Positions 35,239 to 44,743 of a stretch of 64,000 nucleotides of DNA are shown piece by piece; position 1 is the stretch's first letter, and each line of letters begins with the position of its first letter. The position numbers were made by a program, and so were the translations under genes. The stretch is from an uncultured Lachnospiraceae bacterium. Lineage in GTDB: Bacteria; Bacillota; Clostridia; Lachnospirales; Lachnospiraceae. The notes below the pieces were generated by a model that searched no databases, had not been told where the DNA came from, and saw nothing but the letters and a program-made list of their open reading frames with translations. Location of the stretch: positions 1 through 64,000 of the forward strand of contig CAMFDJ010000007.1 of assembly GCA_945949085.1 (NCBI GenBank). The letters are read 5' to 3'.

Positions 35239-36672
35239 CTACAAAATCTCCTTCAAAATCTGGTTCACCATGCCCGGATCGGCCTTGCCCTTCATCGCCT
35301 TCATGGTCTGTCCCACCAAAAAGCCGATGGCTTTTTCTTTTCCGTTGTGGTAGTCCTCGACAGACTGCGGGTTGGCAGCGACAATCTCTTCGATGGTCTT
35401 ACGGAGCGCACCCTCATCGTTGACAGTCTTCAGTCCGTTCTCCTCCACGTATTGCACAGGATCAATGTCATCGTGGAACATCTTTTCAAAGACCTCCTTG
35501 GCAACACTGGAATTGATGGCCTTGGAATCTGTCAGCTCAATGAGCGAAGCCAGATGCTCCGGTGAAAACCGGATATCCTCCGCATCCATGCTCTCCTCCT
35601 TCAGAAGCTGCATGGTCTGTACCATCAGCCAGTTGCTCACCTTTTTCGGTTTGTTGCAGATGGCAGTCGTCGCCTCAAACAGATCTGCCATACGCTTTGT
35701 TCCCGTGATGATCTCGATATCATAATCCGGCAGATCAAACTCTGCCTTGTATCTTGCCATCTTCTCCGGTCTGAATTCCGGCTCTCTTGCCTTGATTTCA
35801 TCCAGCCATTCCTGTGATACCACGATCGGTGTCAGGTCAGGATCAGGGAAATAACGGTAATCCTGGGCATCCTCCTTGCTTCGCATCGCATAGGACTCTC
35901 CCTTGGTGTCATCCCATCTTCTTGTCTCCTGCACAACGCTCTTTCCGGCCTCTAAGAGATCCATCTGACGCTCTGTCTCACCCTTGATGGCATTGGCAAT
36001 CGCCTTGAAGGAATTTAAGTTTTTCATCTCGGTGCGGGTGCCAAACTCTGTCGCTCCCACCTCGCGCAGGGACAGATTGACATCGGCACGCATACTGCCC
36101 TCCTGGAGCTTACAGTCGGAAGCACCCAGATACTGGATCGTCATACGGAGCTTCTCCAGATAGGCGATAACCTCCTCGGCAGAACGCATATCGGGTTCTG
36201 AGACAATCTCGATCAGCGGCACGCCGGAGCGGTTGTAATCCACAAGGGAACAATCCTCCCACTCATCATGGATCAGCTTTCCGGCATCCTCCTCCATGTG
36301 AATCTCATGGATGCCCACAAATTTCTTTGCGCCATCCGCTGTCTCAATCTCCACCTTACCGTTTCTGCAGATCGGCAGATACAGCTGGGAAATCTGATAA
36401 TTCTGCGGGTTATCGGGATAGAAATAATTCTTGCGGTCAAATTTGGCATAGCGGGTAATATCGCAGTTCAGTGCCATCCCCACTGCCATGGCATATTCGA
36501 GTACCTGCTTATTGAGCACAGGCAGAGAACCCGGCATACCGCTGCACACGGGACACACATGTGTATTGGGCGCTCCGCCAAAGGCAGTTGAACAGCCACA
36601 GAATATTTTTGTTTTGGTCGCAAGCTCCACATGGACCTCCAGACCAATGACGGTTTCATACTGTTTTGCCAT
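35239..36672 (-). CDS. gatB: Asp-tRNA(Asn)/Glu-tRNA(Gln) amidotransferase subunit B
   Basis: GatB is the kinase and tRNA-binding subunit that activates the side chain of misacylated Asp- or Glu-tRNA. The 477 residues match the family from YETVIGLEVHVEL through the cradle domain (YFPDNPQNYQISQ) and the helical plus YqeY-like tail (LVGQTMKAMKGKADP). Its ATG directly abuts the gatA stop (TAAATG), with AAGGAGG inside gatA. It is the last gene of the aspS-gatCAB operon. Confidence 0.96.
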   Translation of the reverse strand: MAKQYETVIGLEVHVELATKTKIFCGCSTAFGGAPNTHVCPVCSGMPGSLPVLNKQVLEYAMAVGMALNCDITRYAKFDRKNYFYPDNPQNYQISQLYLPICRNGKVEIETADGAKKFVGIHEIHMEEDAGKLIHDEWEDCSLVDYNRSGVPLIEIVSEPDMRSAEEVIAYLEKLRMTIQYLGASDCKLQEGSMRADVNLSLREVGATEFGTRTEMKNLNSFKAIANAIKGETERQMDLLEAGKSVVQETRRWDDTKGESYAMRSKEDAQDYRYFPDPDLTPIVVSQEWLDEIKAREPEFRPEKMARYKAEFDLPDYDIEIITGTKRMADLFEATTAICNKPKKVSNWLMVQTMQLLKEESMDAEDIRFSPEHLASLIELTDSKAINSSVAKEVFEKMFHDDIDPVQYVEENGLKTVNDEGALRKTIEEIVAANPQSVEDYHNGKEKAIGFLVGQTMKAMKGKADPGMVNQILKEIL

Positions 36673-38154
36673 TTATCTGCCCTCCTTTTCTGTTATCGCT
36701 CTGCAGACAGGAAACTGTCCTCTTGCGCACTCGTAGGTGTAAGCCATCCGGATCAGCTTCTTTTCCTGGAAACAGTCCCCGATCAGCTGCAGACCGATGG
36801 GAAGTCCCGCATCATCCCTGCCACAAGGAACGCTGATACCCGGAAGACCCGCCAGATTGACGGAAATGGTATAAATATCTCCCAGATACATTTTCATCGG
36901 GTCAGATAAGCTGCTGCCAAGAGCAGGCGCTGTGGTCGGCGCAACAGGTCCCAGGATGACATCATATTTTGCAAACGCCTCATCGAAGGCTTTTTTGATC
37001 AGAGCCTTGACCTTCAGTGCCTTCAGGTAATAAGCATCGTAATAACCGGAGCTTAAGACAAAAGAGCCCAGCATGATACGGCGTTTTACCTCCGGTCCAA
37101 AGCCCTCAGAGCGGCTCCGCTTGTACATCTGATGCAGTTCATCCGTATCTTTGGCACGGTAACCGTATTTGACACCGTCGAAGCGCTCTAAGTTGGAGCT
37201 TGCCTCCGCATCAGCAATGGTGTAGTAAGTCGGAATCGCATATTTGACAAGCGCAAGGTCAAATTCCTCGACAACAGCACCCTTTTCCTTCAAAACCTCT
37301 GCTGCTGCAAGCACCTTTTCCTTGACCTGCGGATCTAACCCCTCTCCAAAATAATCCTTTGGAATACCGATCTTCATCCCCTTCACATCATCCACAAGCG
37401 CCGATGTGAAGTCGGTGTCCTCGCGCTGCATGCTGGTGGAATCCTTCGGGTCATGACAGGTAATTGCTTCCAGAACAGTTGCACAGTCCGTCACATCCTT
37501 ACAGATCGGTCCGATCTGATCCAGAGAAGAACCATAGGCAATCAGTCCATAGCGGGATACTGTTCCATAGGTTGGCTTCATTCCCACAACGCCGCAGTAG
37601 GAAGCGGGCTGCCTGATGGAACCGCCTGTATCGGACCCCAGTGCAAAAAAGCATTCTCCTGCTGCAACCGCTGCCGCGCTGCCGCCGGAAGACCCCCCCG
37701 GTACATGTGCCTCATTCCACGGGTTTTTCGTCGCGCCAAAAGCAGATGTCTCCGTGGTGGAACCCATGGCAAATTCGTCCATATTCGTCTTGCCCAGCAC
37801 CACAGCTCCTGCCTTTTCCAGCTGCAGGACAGCCTCTGCGGAAAAGGTCGGAATGAAGTTATATAGAATTTTGGAGGAGCAGGTTGTCAGCATCCCCTCC
37901 GTACACATATTGTCTTTGATGGCAACCGGTACGCCTGCCAGAGGCCCTGTCAAAGTCCCGGCATCAATCTGCTGTTGTATCTCCTGCGCTCTTACAAGAG
38001 CACCCTCTCTGTCCAGCGTCACATAACAATTGTAAGTCTCTTCTGTCTTGTCAATCTGTGCAAAGACGGCTTCCACAGCCTCCCGCACTGTCACTTCTTT
38101 ATTCTTGATCCTTGTGGAGAGCTCCACTGCGGACAGTTTTAATAAATTTTCCAT
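36673..38154 (-). CDS. gatA: Asp-tRNA(Asn)/Glu-tRNA(Gln) amidotransferase subunit A
   Basis: This glutaminase subunit of GatCAB releases ammonia for transamidation. The 493 residues contain the amidase signature GGSSGGSAAAVAAGE and GSDTGGSIRQPA, which hold the Ser-cisSer pair. The catalytic Lys lies in VPVAIKDNM. GGAGG precedes the ATG. It lies 12 bp behind gatC and abuts gatB. Confidence 0.96.
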   Translation of the reverse strand: MENLLKLSAVELSTRIKNKEVTVREAVEAVFAQIDKTEETYNCYVTLDREGALVRAQEIQQQIDAGTLTGPLAGVPVAIKDNMCTEGMLTTCSSKILYNFIPTFSAEAVLQLEKAGAVVLGKTNMDEFAMGSTTETSAFGATKNPWNEAHVPGGSSGGSAAAVAAGECFFALGSDTGGSIRQPASYCGVVGMKPTYGTVSRYGLIAYGSSLDQIGPICKDVTDCATVLEAITCHDPKDSTSMQREDTDFTSALVDDVKGMKIGIPKDYFGEGLDPQVKEKVLAAAEVLKEKGAVVEEFDLALVKYAIPTYYTIADAEASSNLERFDGVKYGYRAKDTDELHQMYKRSRSEGFGPEVKRRIMLGSFVLSSGYYDAYYLKALKVKALIKKAFDEAFAKYDVILGPVAPTTAPALGSSLSDPMKMYLGDIYTISVNLAGLPGISVPCGRDDAGLPIGLQLIGDCFQEKKLIRMAYTYECARGQFPVCRAITEKEGR

Positions 38155-38166
38155 TGGGAACCTCCT

Positions 38167-38457
38167 TTAAAATGTTCTGGGAACCTGATACATGTTATCC
38201 TTCTGCTCCGGTGCGTTTTTCAGCATATTTTCGCTGTCATCACCGTTTGTCACCACATCCTCGCGGAACACATTGTGCTGCGGGAACACATGGCTCATGG
38301 GCTCCACACCCTCTGTATCAAGTTCAGACAATTCATCGATATAATCCAGCATTTCCGCCATATCCTTCTTGGCTTTCTCCTTTTCCTCCTCGGAGAGCTC
38401 CAGCTTTGCCAGAATGCCTACATATTCAATCGTCTCATCACTAATCACGTTTGCCAT
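38167..38457 (-). CDS. gatC: Asp-tRNA(Asn)/Glu-tRNA(Gln) amidotransferase subunit C
   Basis: This small stabilising subunit wraps around the GatA-GatB interface. Its 96 residues and the sequence [21 protein letters not shown], then [16 protein letters not shown], are typical. GGAG lies upstream. It sits 13 bp behind aspS, so charging and transamidation genes are coupled. Confidence 0.95.
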   Translation of the reverse strand: MANVISDETIEYVGILAKLELSEEEKEKAKKDMAEMLDYIDELSELDTEGVEPMSHVFPQHNVFREDVVTNGDDSENMLKNAPEQKDNMYQVPRTF

Positions 38458-38470
38458 AGGGGGCTCCTTT

Positions 38471-40231
38471 CTAATCTCTCACCTTAATGTGAACCTCGCG
38501 AAGCTGCTGCTCTGTCACCTCGTTCGGTGCACCGCACATCAGATCCTGCGCCGTTCCGCTCATCGGGAACGGAATGACCTCGCGGATGTTTTCTTCGTTC
38601 TTCAGCAGCATGATCATGCGGTCTACGCCCGGTGCCATTCCTGCGTGCGGCGGTGCACCAAACTGGAATGCATTGTAGAGAGCGCCGAATTTCTTCTTGA
38701 GTGTCTCCTCGTCATAGCCTGCAATCTCAAATGCCTTGACCATGATCTCCATATCGTGGTTTCGCACGGCACCTGAAGATAATTCCACACCGTTGCACAC
38801 GATATCGTACTGATAAGCCAGAATATCGAGCGGATCTTTGGTATTCAGCGCCTCAAGTCCGCCCTGCGGCATGGAGAACGGGTTGTGCGTAAAACCGATC
38901 TGCTTTGTCTCCTCATCCAGCTCGTACATCGGAAAATCATTGATATAACAGAAGCGATATGCATCCTTCTCGAGCAGATCAAGCTTTTCTCCCAGCTCTG
39001 TTCTGATCTGTCCTGCATAAAAGTTAGCCTTTGCTTCCTTATCTGCAATAAAGAAAATGGTATCGTCTGCCGCAAGTCCTGCAAGCTGTCTCATCTCGTC
39101 CTTCATCTCATCCGGAATAAACTTATCAATCGGTCCCTTATAACTGCCATCCTCCATCACCTCAAGATAACCAAGTCCGCCCATGCCGATGCCCTGCGCA
39201 AACTTCAGAAGCTTTTCATGGAAGCCCTTTGACATATGACCGCTGACCTTGATGGCACGGACCGTTCTGCCGATAAACGGCTTGAATGTGCATCTCTGGA
39301 AGAACTCTGTCACATCAATGATACGCAGCGGATTTCTCAGATCCGGCTTGTCGGTACCAAATTCCAGCATCGCCTGTTTGTAGCTGATAATGGGGTATGG
39401 TGCCTGCGTCACCTTGCTCCCCTGTGGTGCAAACTTTTCAAATACTGCGGAAAGCACCTGTTCTCCCACTGCAAACACATCCTCCTGCGTCGCAAAGCTC
39501 ATTTCAAAATCGAGCTGATAAAATTCTCCCGGTGAGCGGTCTGCTCTTGCATCCTCGTCTCTGAAGCACGGTGCGATCTGGAAGTATTTATCAAAGCCCG
39601 ATACCATCAACAGCTGCTTGTACTGCTGCGGTGCCTGTGGCAGCGCATAAAATTTTCCTTTGTACTTACGGCTCGGCACGATATAATCACGTGCGCCCTC
39701 CGGTGAAGATGCACACAGGATCGGTGTCTGGATCTCCAGAAAACCGAGCTCTGTCATTTTTTCCCGCAGGAATGCGATGACATTGCTTCTGAAGATCATG
39801 TTTTCTTTCACCTTGGCATTTCTCAGGTCAAGATAGCGATATTTCAGACGCAGATCCTCTCTTGTCTCCTTTGAGGTCATGATTTCAAAAGGGAGCTGCC
39901 TGTATACCTTGCCGAGAATCTGAATACTCTTTGCTTCCAGCTCAATCGTTCCGGTTGCAATCTTGGGATTGTAGGTCTCCTCATCACGCTTTTCCACAAG
40001 TCCCTCGATGCAGACGCAGTCCTCTTTTGCAATGCCGTCAAGCAGGCTCGTATCGCGCAGTACCACCTGCAGCACGCCATACATGTCGCGCAGATCGATG
40101 AATGAAACACCGCCGTGATCGCGGATGTTTTCTACCCAGCCTGCCACCTTACAGCTTTTTCCGATTTCATTTTCTGTAATGTCACTTAAATAAATATCTC
40201 TGTATTCGTTTTTGTTTAATACCTTGTTCAT
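38471..40231 (-). CDS. aspS: Aspartyl-tRNA synthetase, probably non-discriminating
   Basis: This class II synthetase has 586 residues. The start at 40231 ([12 protein letters not shown]) has AGGAGGA 5 bases upstream; the longer open frame runs back into the T-box and is not coding. The N-terminal OB-fold anticodon domain (about 1-120) is followed by the catalytic core with the bacterial insertion (about 300-430) and motif 3 GMAPGVDRM near the end. In the anticodon domain IRDHGG places His39 where discriminating AspRS such as E. coli has Leu (RRDLGS). His there is associated with non-discriminating enzymes that also charge tRNA-Asn. This fits the gatCAB genes behind it. Confidence 0.95.
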   Translation of the reverse strand: MNKVLNKNEYRDIYLSDITENEIGKSCKVAGWVENIRDHGGVSFIDLRDMYGVLQVVLRDTSLLDGIAKEDCVCIEGLVEKRDEETYNPKIATGTIELEAKSIQILGKVYRQLPFEIMTSKETREDLRLKYRYLDLRNAKVKENMIFRSNVIAFLREKMTELGFLEIQTPILCASSPEGARDYIVPSRKYKGKFYALPQAPQQYKQLLMVSGFDKYFQIAPCFRDEDARADRSPGEFYQLDFEMSFATQEDVFAVGEQVLSAVFEKFAPQGSKVTQAPYPIISYKQAMLEFGTDKPDLRNPLRIIDVTEFFQRCTFKPFIGRTVRAIKVSGHMSKGFHEKLLKFAQGIGMGGLGYLEVMEDGSYKGPIDKFIPDEMKDEMRQLAGLAADDTIFFIADKEAKANFYAGQIRTELGEKLDLLEKDAYRFCYINDFPMYELDEETKQIGFTHNPFSMPQGGLEALNTKDPLDILAYQYDIVCNGVELSSGAVRNHDMEIMVKAFEIAGYDEETLKKKFGALYNAFQFGAPPHAGMAPGVDRMIMLLKNEENIREVIPFPMSGTAQDLMCGAPNEVTEQQLREVHIKVRD

Positions 40232-40263
40232 ATGTTCCTCCTTTTCGGTTGTTCCGGAATATG

Positions 40264-40560
40264 AAAAGTCCCGGAACAAATCAATTGTTCCGGGACGGAT
40301 TATTCTGAAAAACCCGCGGTACCACCCGCATTGAGACAATTTCCCATCAGGTCGGAAAACATCTCCTCTCAAATCACTTAACGCGTGTCACGTACCATGC
40401 TAGCCGCCACTTTCTGCCTCTGTACTCCCCATTGAGCAGGCAGAGCCGCCGGTTCACATGATCAGCTCCGGAGCGTTCCCTTTCATCGCTCTTGCGCGGG
40501 CGCTTTCAGTCGGTGACGCCGTCTTCCCTGTCGCTTCCCTGATGAAGAGTCTCCTTCATT
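40264..40560 (-). ncRNA. T-box leader of the aspS-gatCAB operon
   Basis: The minus-strand leader carries the T-box sequence AATGCGGGTGGTACCGCGGG (40313-40332), whose GGTG-type bulge binds uncharged tRNA 3' ends. It is followed by a 12-bp terminator hairpin (40268-40279 with 40285-40296) and a short T run (40264-40267). Stem I begins near 40554. Its lower stem can be GGAG/CTCC (40551-40554, 40470-40473) and the next stem TTCATC/GATGAA (40541-40546, 40482-40487). The 8-nt internal loop between them reads AGGGAACG, and an AAC (Asn) at 40475-40477 sits in the specifier position. GAA and GGG are alternatives, so the amino acid is probable but not proven. Confidence 0.9.
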
Positions 40561-40643
40561 GCCTTTTCATTTTGAAACCTATTATCGGTTTGAATTTTAA
40601 CACTATTTTATTTCGGTTGCAAGAAAAATAACGATTTTTTTCA

Positions 40644-40700
40644 AATAAATGAGTCGCGTGTTCCACTAGCGTTCAGCTTTGAACATGCGACTCATTTATT
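40644..40700. repeat. 20-bp inverted repeat between the anti-sigma gene and the T-box
   Basis: The arms 40644-40663 and 40681-40700 are complementary in 19 of 20 positions and enclose a 17-nt loop. On the minus strand the GC part GAGTCGC is followed by ATTTATTT within the stem, so this is plausibly the terminator of the sigma/anti-sigma operon. Its length and symmetry also fit a small palindromic repeat element. The remaining sequence up to 40810 is AT-rich with nothing recognisable. Confidence 0.6.
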
Positions 40701-40810
40701 GCATAATTACTATTTTATCTCTACACCCTTTTACTGGTTCTTATTTTACTACAAAATACAATTTTGAAAAGTATTTCTGCAAAAATGGCACTTATTTCCG
40801 CAAAAATGGT

Positions 40811-41695
40811 CTAATTGTTCTGCATATTGAACAGCGTGGCCTGCATTGTCTCCGGCTCTGCCACGCTCACCTGGATACGATATGTGCCACCCGTCTCCAT
40901 CTCTGTCTGACTGCCCGCAGCGCTCAGTTTCCAGATTTGCGCTGCCTGCAGGCTTTTTCCGTTGTCCTCCAGAATTTCTACTGTATAGACAAAGCCATCT
41001 GCTGTTTGCAGTTTTTCCAATACTTTAATATACGCATTTTCGCATTGTTCCTCCGACAGAAACGTCTCAGAAGACTCAGCCTCCTCCTCAAAACCTCGCG
41101 CCTCCTGCGATTCTGTCATTGTTTCATTGTCATTGTCTCCCAGAGCGGTTGCTTCCTGTTTTTCTTCCCATGCATCCGCCTCAGCGGCTAAAGCAGCCTG
41201 GTTTCCCGCATTCGCAACATATTCCGTTTCTGCCGCTTCTCCTTCATATGCAATTTCTGTGACAGCATTTTCAGCTTCCTCATCACATACCTCTGCTGCC
41301 GTCTCTGACTGGGTCGCAACATCACCGGCAGCTTTCGCATTTTCCTGAGAAGGAAGCACTTCCTCCTCGGTATCTTCCATGATGCTCTCTGTTTCTTGCG
41401 GCGCTGCCGCATACTGCGCCATCTCCTCCGTATGCTTGTTACCTACCATACGGAATACCGGAACAGCCAATAAAAGGGCGGCAAAACAAGCGGCAAGCGA
41501 CGTTGCAAATCTGATATGACGCTGCCATTTCTTCTTGGTGTCTCTCTTTACCGTTTTCCTTTTGACTGTGCCTCGTTCCGAAACAGAAGTGATGCTTATT
41601 TTCTCATCCACACCAGCTTCTATCCGATCCCACAATGAAGGAGCATTCTCCCTCACGTGCTCCTTATATTCTTCATCAAACTGTTTCATAGCCAC
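40811..41695 (-). CDS. Probable anti-sigma factor (single-pass membrane protein)
   Basis: This 294-residue protein lies immediately after the ECF sigma gene and overlaps its stop by 20 bases. The cytoplasmic N-terminus (about 1-60, DEEYKEHVRENAPSLWDRIEAGV) ends in a very basic stretch. A membrane helix (about 64-84) follows, then a long extracellular region very rich in Glu and Ala (about 90-215). A small C-terminal beta domain (about 215-294) ends it. No zinc HxxxCxxC motif is seen, so it is not a ZAS-type anti-sigma. The assignment rests on operon position and topology. An ATG two codons on (41689) is an alternative start. Confidence 0.75.
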   Translation of the reverse strand: MAMKQFDEEYKEHVRENAPSLWDRIEAGVDEKISITSVSERGTVKRKTVKRDTKKKWQRHIRFATSLAACFAALLLAVPVFRMVGNKHTEEMAQYAAAPQETESIMEDTEEEVLPSQENAKAAGDVATQSETAAEVCDEEAENAVTEIAYEGEAAETEYVANAGNQAALAAEADAWEEKQEATALGDNDNETMTESQEARGFEEEAESSETFLSEEQCENAYIKVLEKLQTADGFVYTVEILEDNGKSLQAAQIWKLSAAGSQTEMETGGTYRIQVSVAEPETMQATLFNMQNN

Positions 41696-42251
41696 ATCTC
41701 CTCAGCTTCTTCAGCGCACTCTGATAGCGCCATGTAATGGTTCCCATTGGCGTATTCGTCAAAATTGCAATATCCTTAAATGTCATGTCTGCCAACACCT
41801 TGAGATTGATCACTTCCCTCTCCTTGTCATTCAGAAGTGCCAGCGCATCCTGCAGGGTGGCATCAGATATCACTTCCTCTTCCACCGAGCTGGTGTGGTC
41901 ACCACCGTAAATACTTTTTCCGTAGCTGTCTGTTTCCGACTCTGCGGCAGCATCCTCCATGAGGTCGCTCAGCTCCTCCCGTTTTCTTTTCCGCAGGAAA
42001 TCAATCGCCATATTACGGGCAATGCGGATCATCCATCCTTTATGTCCGTTTCCCGGTTTATAGGTGCCGGCAATGTCCCAAAGCTTGATAAAAAAATCGG
42101 CGCTGACATCCTCTGCATTTTCTTTATTTTTCAGTACATCCAGAATTATCGTATAGATATAGCCGATATATGCTTCATATACCTCTCGCAATCCTTCTTT
42201 ATCGCCCTGTCTGATCCTTTGCATGCACTGTTCAAACTGTGCGTCAGTCAA
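41676..42251 (-). CDS. ECF-type RNA polymerase sigma factor
   Basis: The 191-residue protein has region 2 (about 20-90, NAEDVSADFFIKLWD and GWMIRIARNMAIDFLRKRKR) and region 4 (about 130-185, LNDKEREVINLKVLADMTFKDIA). They are joined by an acidic linker. Translation most likely starts at a TTG (42251), because AAGGAG lies 7 bases upstream and no ATG or GTG is suitably placed. A TTG start suggests low expression. The next gene encodes its likely membrane anti-sigma partner. Confidence 0.88.
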   Translation of the reverse strand: MTDAQFEQCMQRIRQGDKEGLREVYEAYIGYIYTIILDVLKNKENAEDVSADFFIKLWDIAGTYKPGNGHKGWMIRIARNMAIDFLRKRKREELSDLMEDAAAESETDSYGKSIYGGDHTSSVEEEVISDATLQDALALLNDKEREVINLKVLADMTFKDIAILTNTPMGTITWRYQSALKKLRRCGYETV

Positions 42252-42346
42252 CAGTAACTCCTTTCCAAGCCACGCAATCTTTTCTTTTGTCTGAAAAACA
42301 TACGTTTATGGCTCAACAGATTTATTGTCTTTTTGATTCTTTTTCC

Positions 42347-42375
42347 AGTCTATCTTATTTATGTCTTTTCGGCAA
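42347..42375 (-). promoter_or_regulatory. Candidate promoter of the ECF sigma operon
   Basis: On the minus strand -35 TTGCCG (42370-42375), a 17-bp spacer and -10 TAGACT (42347-42352) lie about 95 bp before the TTG start. This looks like a housekeeping promoter. I do not see an AAC-containing ECF -35 that would show autoregulation. Confidence 0.4.
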
Positions 42376-42435
42376 GGTCGGATTCTCTCCGCATTCGTTT
42401 TTCCTTTCTCATAAAAAGCAGAAAACATGACACGC

Positions 42436-42461
42436 AAAACCCTGCCGGTTTCCCGGCAGGG
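42436..42461 (-). terminator. Terminator of the dapF-dapL operon
   Basis: A perfect GC-rich 9-bp stem CCCTGCCGG/CCGGCAGGG (42440-42448, 42453-42461) with a 4-nt loop is followed on the minus strand by TTTT. It lies about 90 bp after the dapL stop. Confidence 0.85.
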
Positions 42462-42549
42462 TCAAAATTCCGATATGCTATGCTGTATGGCTCCTTATTC
42501 CACTTCTCCACAGTTTCCAAAAATCTGTGTACAATACCGGACAGACACT

Positions 42550-43764
42550 CTACAGCTTCTTGATCCGTTCAATCGCCTCGACTGTATTTTCATAACTGCC
42601 AAATGCCGTCAAACGGAAGTATGTCTCACCGCTTGGCCCAAATCCGGATCCCGGTGTACCAACCACATTCGCCTCCTGCAGCAAATAATCGAAAAACTCC
42701 CAGCTCGTCATGCCATTTGGTGCCTTGAGCCAGATATATGGCGCATTCACACCGCCCGAAACGGTGTATCCGGCCTCCCTGAGACCATTTTTGATATAAG
42801 CAGCATTGCGCATGTAATAAGCCACCTGTTCCTTAAGCTGCGCCTTTCCCGCCTCGGAATAAACGGCTTCTCCTGCTTTTTGCACAATATACGGAGCGCC
42901 GTTGTATTTTGTCCCATGACGTCTTGCCCAAAGCGCATGCAGCATCACATCTCCTGCCTTTAAATCCTTTGGCACAACAGTATACCCCAGACGAACTCCC
43001 GTAAAACCGGCATTCTTTGAGAAGGAATGCAGCTCGATGGCACAGGTTCTCGCACCGACGCATTCATAAATGCTGTGCGGCACATCCTCCTCGCTGATAT
43101 AAGCTTCATAAGCAGCATCATAAATGATCACACAGCCGTTTTTGTTGGCATAATCCACCCACTCCTGCAGCTGCGCTTTGGTGATCGTAGAACCGGTCGG
43201 ATTGTTCGGGAAACAAAGATAAATGATATCAGGCACTTCCTTAGGAAGCTCCGGCGCAAAGTCATTCTCCGCTGTGCAAGGCATATAAATCACATCACTC
43301 CAGGTCTCCGTCTTTGGGTCATAGTTGCCGGCTCTGCCAGCCATGACATTGGTATCGACATAAACCGGATAGACAGGGTCGCAGACCGCTATCCTGTTCT
43401 CTTTGGCAAATATCTCCTGAATATTACCGGAATCGCACTTTGCGCCATCCGATACAAAAATTTCATCTGCTGCAATATCACAGCCCCTCGCTTTATAGTC
43501 ATTTTCCGCAATGGCATTTCGCAAAAATTCGTATCCGAGATCCGGTGCATATCCCTTAAAGGTTTCAGCGACAGCCATCTCATCAACAGCACCATGCAAT
43601 GCCTCAATAATGGCCGGTGCCAGAGGCTGTGTCACATCCCCGATTCCCAAACGGATAATTTTCTTTTCCGGATGCTCGGCTGCAAAGGCATTCACCTTCT
43701 TGCCGATTGTCGAAAACAGGTAACTGCCCGGCAATTTCAAATAATCCTCATTTACTTTAAACAT
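42550..43764 (-). CDS. dapL: LL-diaminopimelate aminotransferase
   Basis: This PLP enzyme makes LL-DAP directly from tetrahydrodipicolinate, bypassing the succinyl and acetyl branches. The 404-residue protein begins MFKVNEDYLKLPGSYLF and contains GYAPDLGYEFLR and FPNNPTGS. The PLP Lys lies in HSFSKNAGFTGVRLGY. GGAGG precedes the ATG. It lies 59 bp behind dapF, the next enzyme in the pathway, and ends at a strong terminator. Confidence 0.95.
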   Translation of the reverse strand: MFKVNEDYLKLPGSYLFSTIGKKVNAFAAEHPEKKIIRLGIGDVTQPLAPAIIEALHGAVDEMAVAETFKGYAPDLGYEFLRNAIAENDYKARGCDIAADEIFVSDGAKCDSGNIQEIFAKENRIAVCDPVYPVYVDTNVMAGRAGNYDPKTETWSDVIYMPCTAENDFAPELPKEVPDIIYLCFPNNPTGSTITKAQLQEWVDYANKNGCVIIYDAAYEAYISEEDVPHSIYECVGARTCAIELHSFSKNAGFTGVRLGYTVVPKDLKAGDVMLHALWARRHGTKYNGAPYIVQKAGEAVYSEAGKAQLKEQVAYYMRNAAYIKNGLREAGYTVSGGVNAPYIWLKAPNGMTSWEFFDYLLQEANVVGTPGSGFGPSGETYFRLTAFGSYENTVEAIERIKKL

Positions 43765-43823
43765 CTGTCATTCCTCCTGTCTACCCTTTCTGTTTTTACG
43801 CATTGATAATTTATTCGTTATGT

Positions 43824-44663
43824 TCATTCTTCCCAAGGATACTCCCCTGAAAAGACGGTTGTCGCCGGTCCTGTCATGTAGATGAGATTTTCCTTACGAT
43901 CCCATTCAATCTCAATCTCACCGCCCAGAACACTTACCGTAATCTTATTATCAGTCTTATCATTTAAAACACATGCCACCGCCGTTGCGCAGCAGCCTGT
44001 ACCGCAGGCAAGCGTCTCTCCGCTGCCTCGTTCCCAGACACGCATCTGCACATGTTGTCTGTCAATGACTTTGACAAATTCCGTATTGATACGCTTAGGG
44101 AATCTACTGTGATTTTCAAAATAAGGGCCAATTGCTTCAATATTCAGATGCTCCACATCATCCATAAAAACAACCGCGTGCGGATTCCCCATTGACACAC
44201 ATGTCATATTGTGTTCCTCGCCTTTCACCATGATCGGTTCATCCACAACCTGCTCATGTTCGGAAACAACCGGCACACGATCTGCCACAAGTTCAGGTCT
44301 TCCCATGTTCACACGCACCAGGGATACCTTCCCATCCTCCACTGTCATCTCCAGATATTTGATTTTGCCAAAGCTTTCCACCGTAATGTCAGTCTTTGTC
44401 GTCAGCCCAAAATCATAGACAAATTTTCCCACGCAGCGGATTCCATTGCCACACATTTCGCCCCTGCTTCCGTCTGCGTTATACATTTCCATCTCAAAAT
44501 CCGCAATCTGAGACGGATTGATGAAAATCACACCATCAGAGCCAATGCCAAAATGCCTGTCGCTGACACACTTGGCCAGCTCCGCCTTATTCTTTACATG
44601 TTCCTCAAATCCATTCACATACACATAATCATTTCCACATCCGTGCATCTTTACAAATTTCAC
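43824..44663 (-). CDS. dapF: Diaminopimelate epimerase
   Basis: This enzyme converts LL-DAP to meso-DAP for peptidoglycan and lysine. The 279-residue protein starts at a GTG (44663) placed 8 bases after GGAGG. The two catalytic cysteines lie in MCGNGIRCVGKF and ACGTGCCAT. The N-terminal FVKMHGCGNDYV is characteristic. It is the first gene of a dapF-dapL pair. Confidence 0.95.
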   Translation of the reverse strand: MKFVKMHGCGNDYVYVNGFEEHVKNKAELAKCVSDRHFGIGSDGVIFINPSQIADFEMEMYNADGSRGEMCGNGIRCVGKFVYDFGLTTKTDITVESFGKIKYLEMTVEDGKVSLVRVNMGRPELVADRVPVVSEHEQVVDEPIMVKGEEHNMTCVSMGNPHAVVFMDDVEHLNIEAIGPYFENHSRFPKRINTEFVKVIDRQHVQMRVWERGSGETLACGTGCCATAVACVLNDKTDNKITVSVLGGEIEIEWDRKENLIYMTGPATTVFSGEYPWEE

Positions 44664-44743
44664 AGATCAATCCTCCATTTCCGTGCATACCGGACGTTAC
44701 TTGTTCTCACAAAAAAACGTTCCGGTCATCCGCTTTGTTTTCC

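Noticed and set aside
40232..40372. 47-codon N-terminal extension of AspRS
   Set aside because: The stretch is the T-box antiterminator/terminator region. The ATG at 40231 has a perfect SD and gives the normal AspRS length.
40478..40483. GGG (Gly) as the T-box specifier, by analogy to the GAAAGGCA context of glyQS
   Set aside because: GAAAGGGA can be aligned to that context, but the lower stem then fails to pair and a Gly signal makes no sense for aspS-gatCAB. It is kept only as an alternative.
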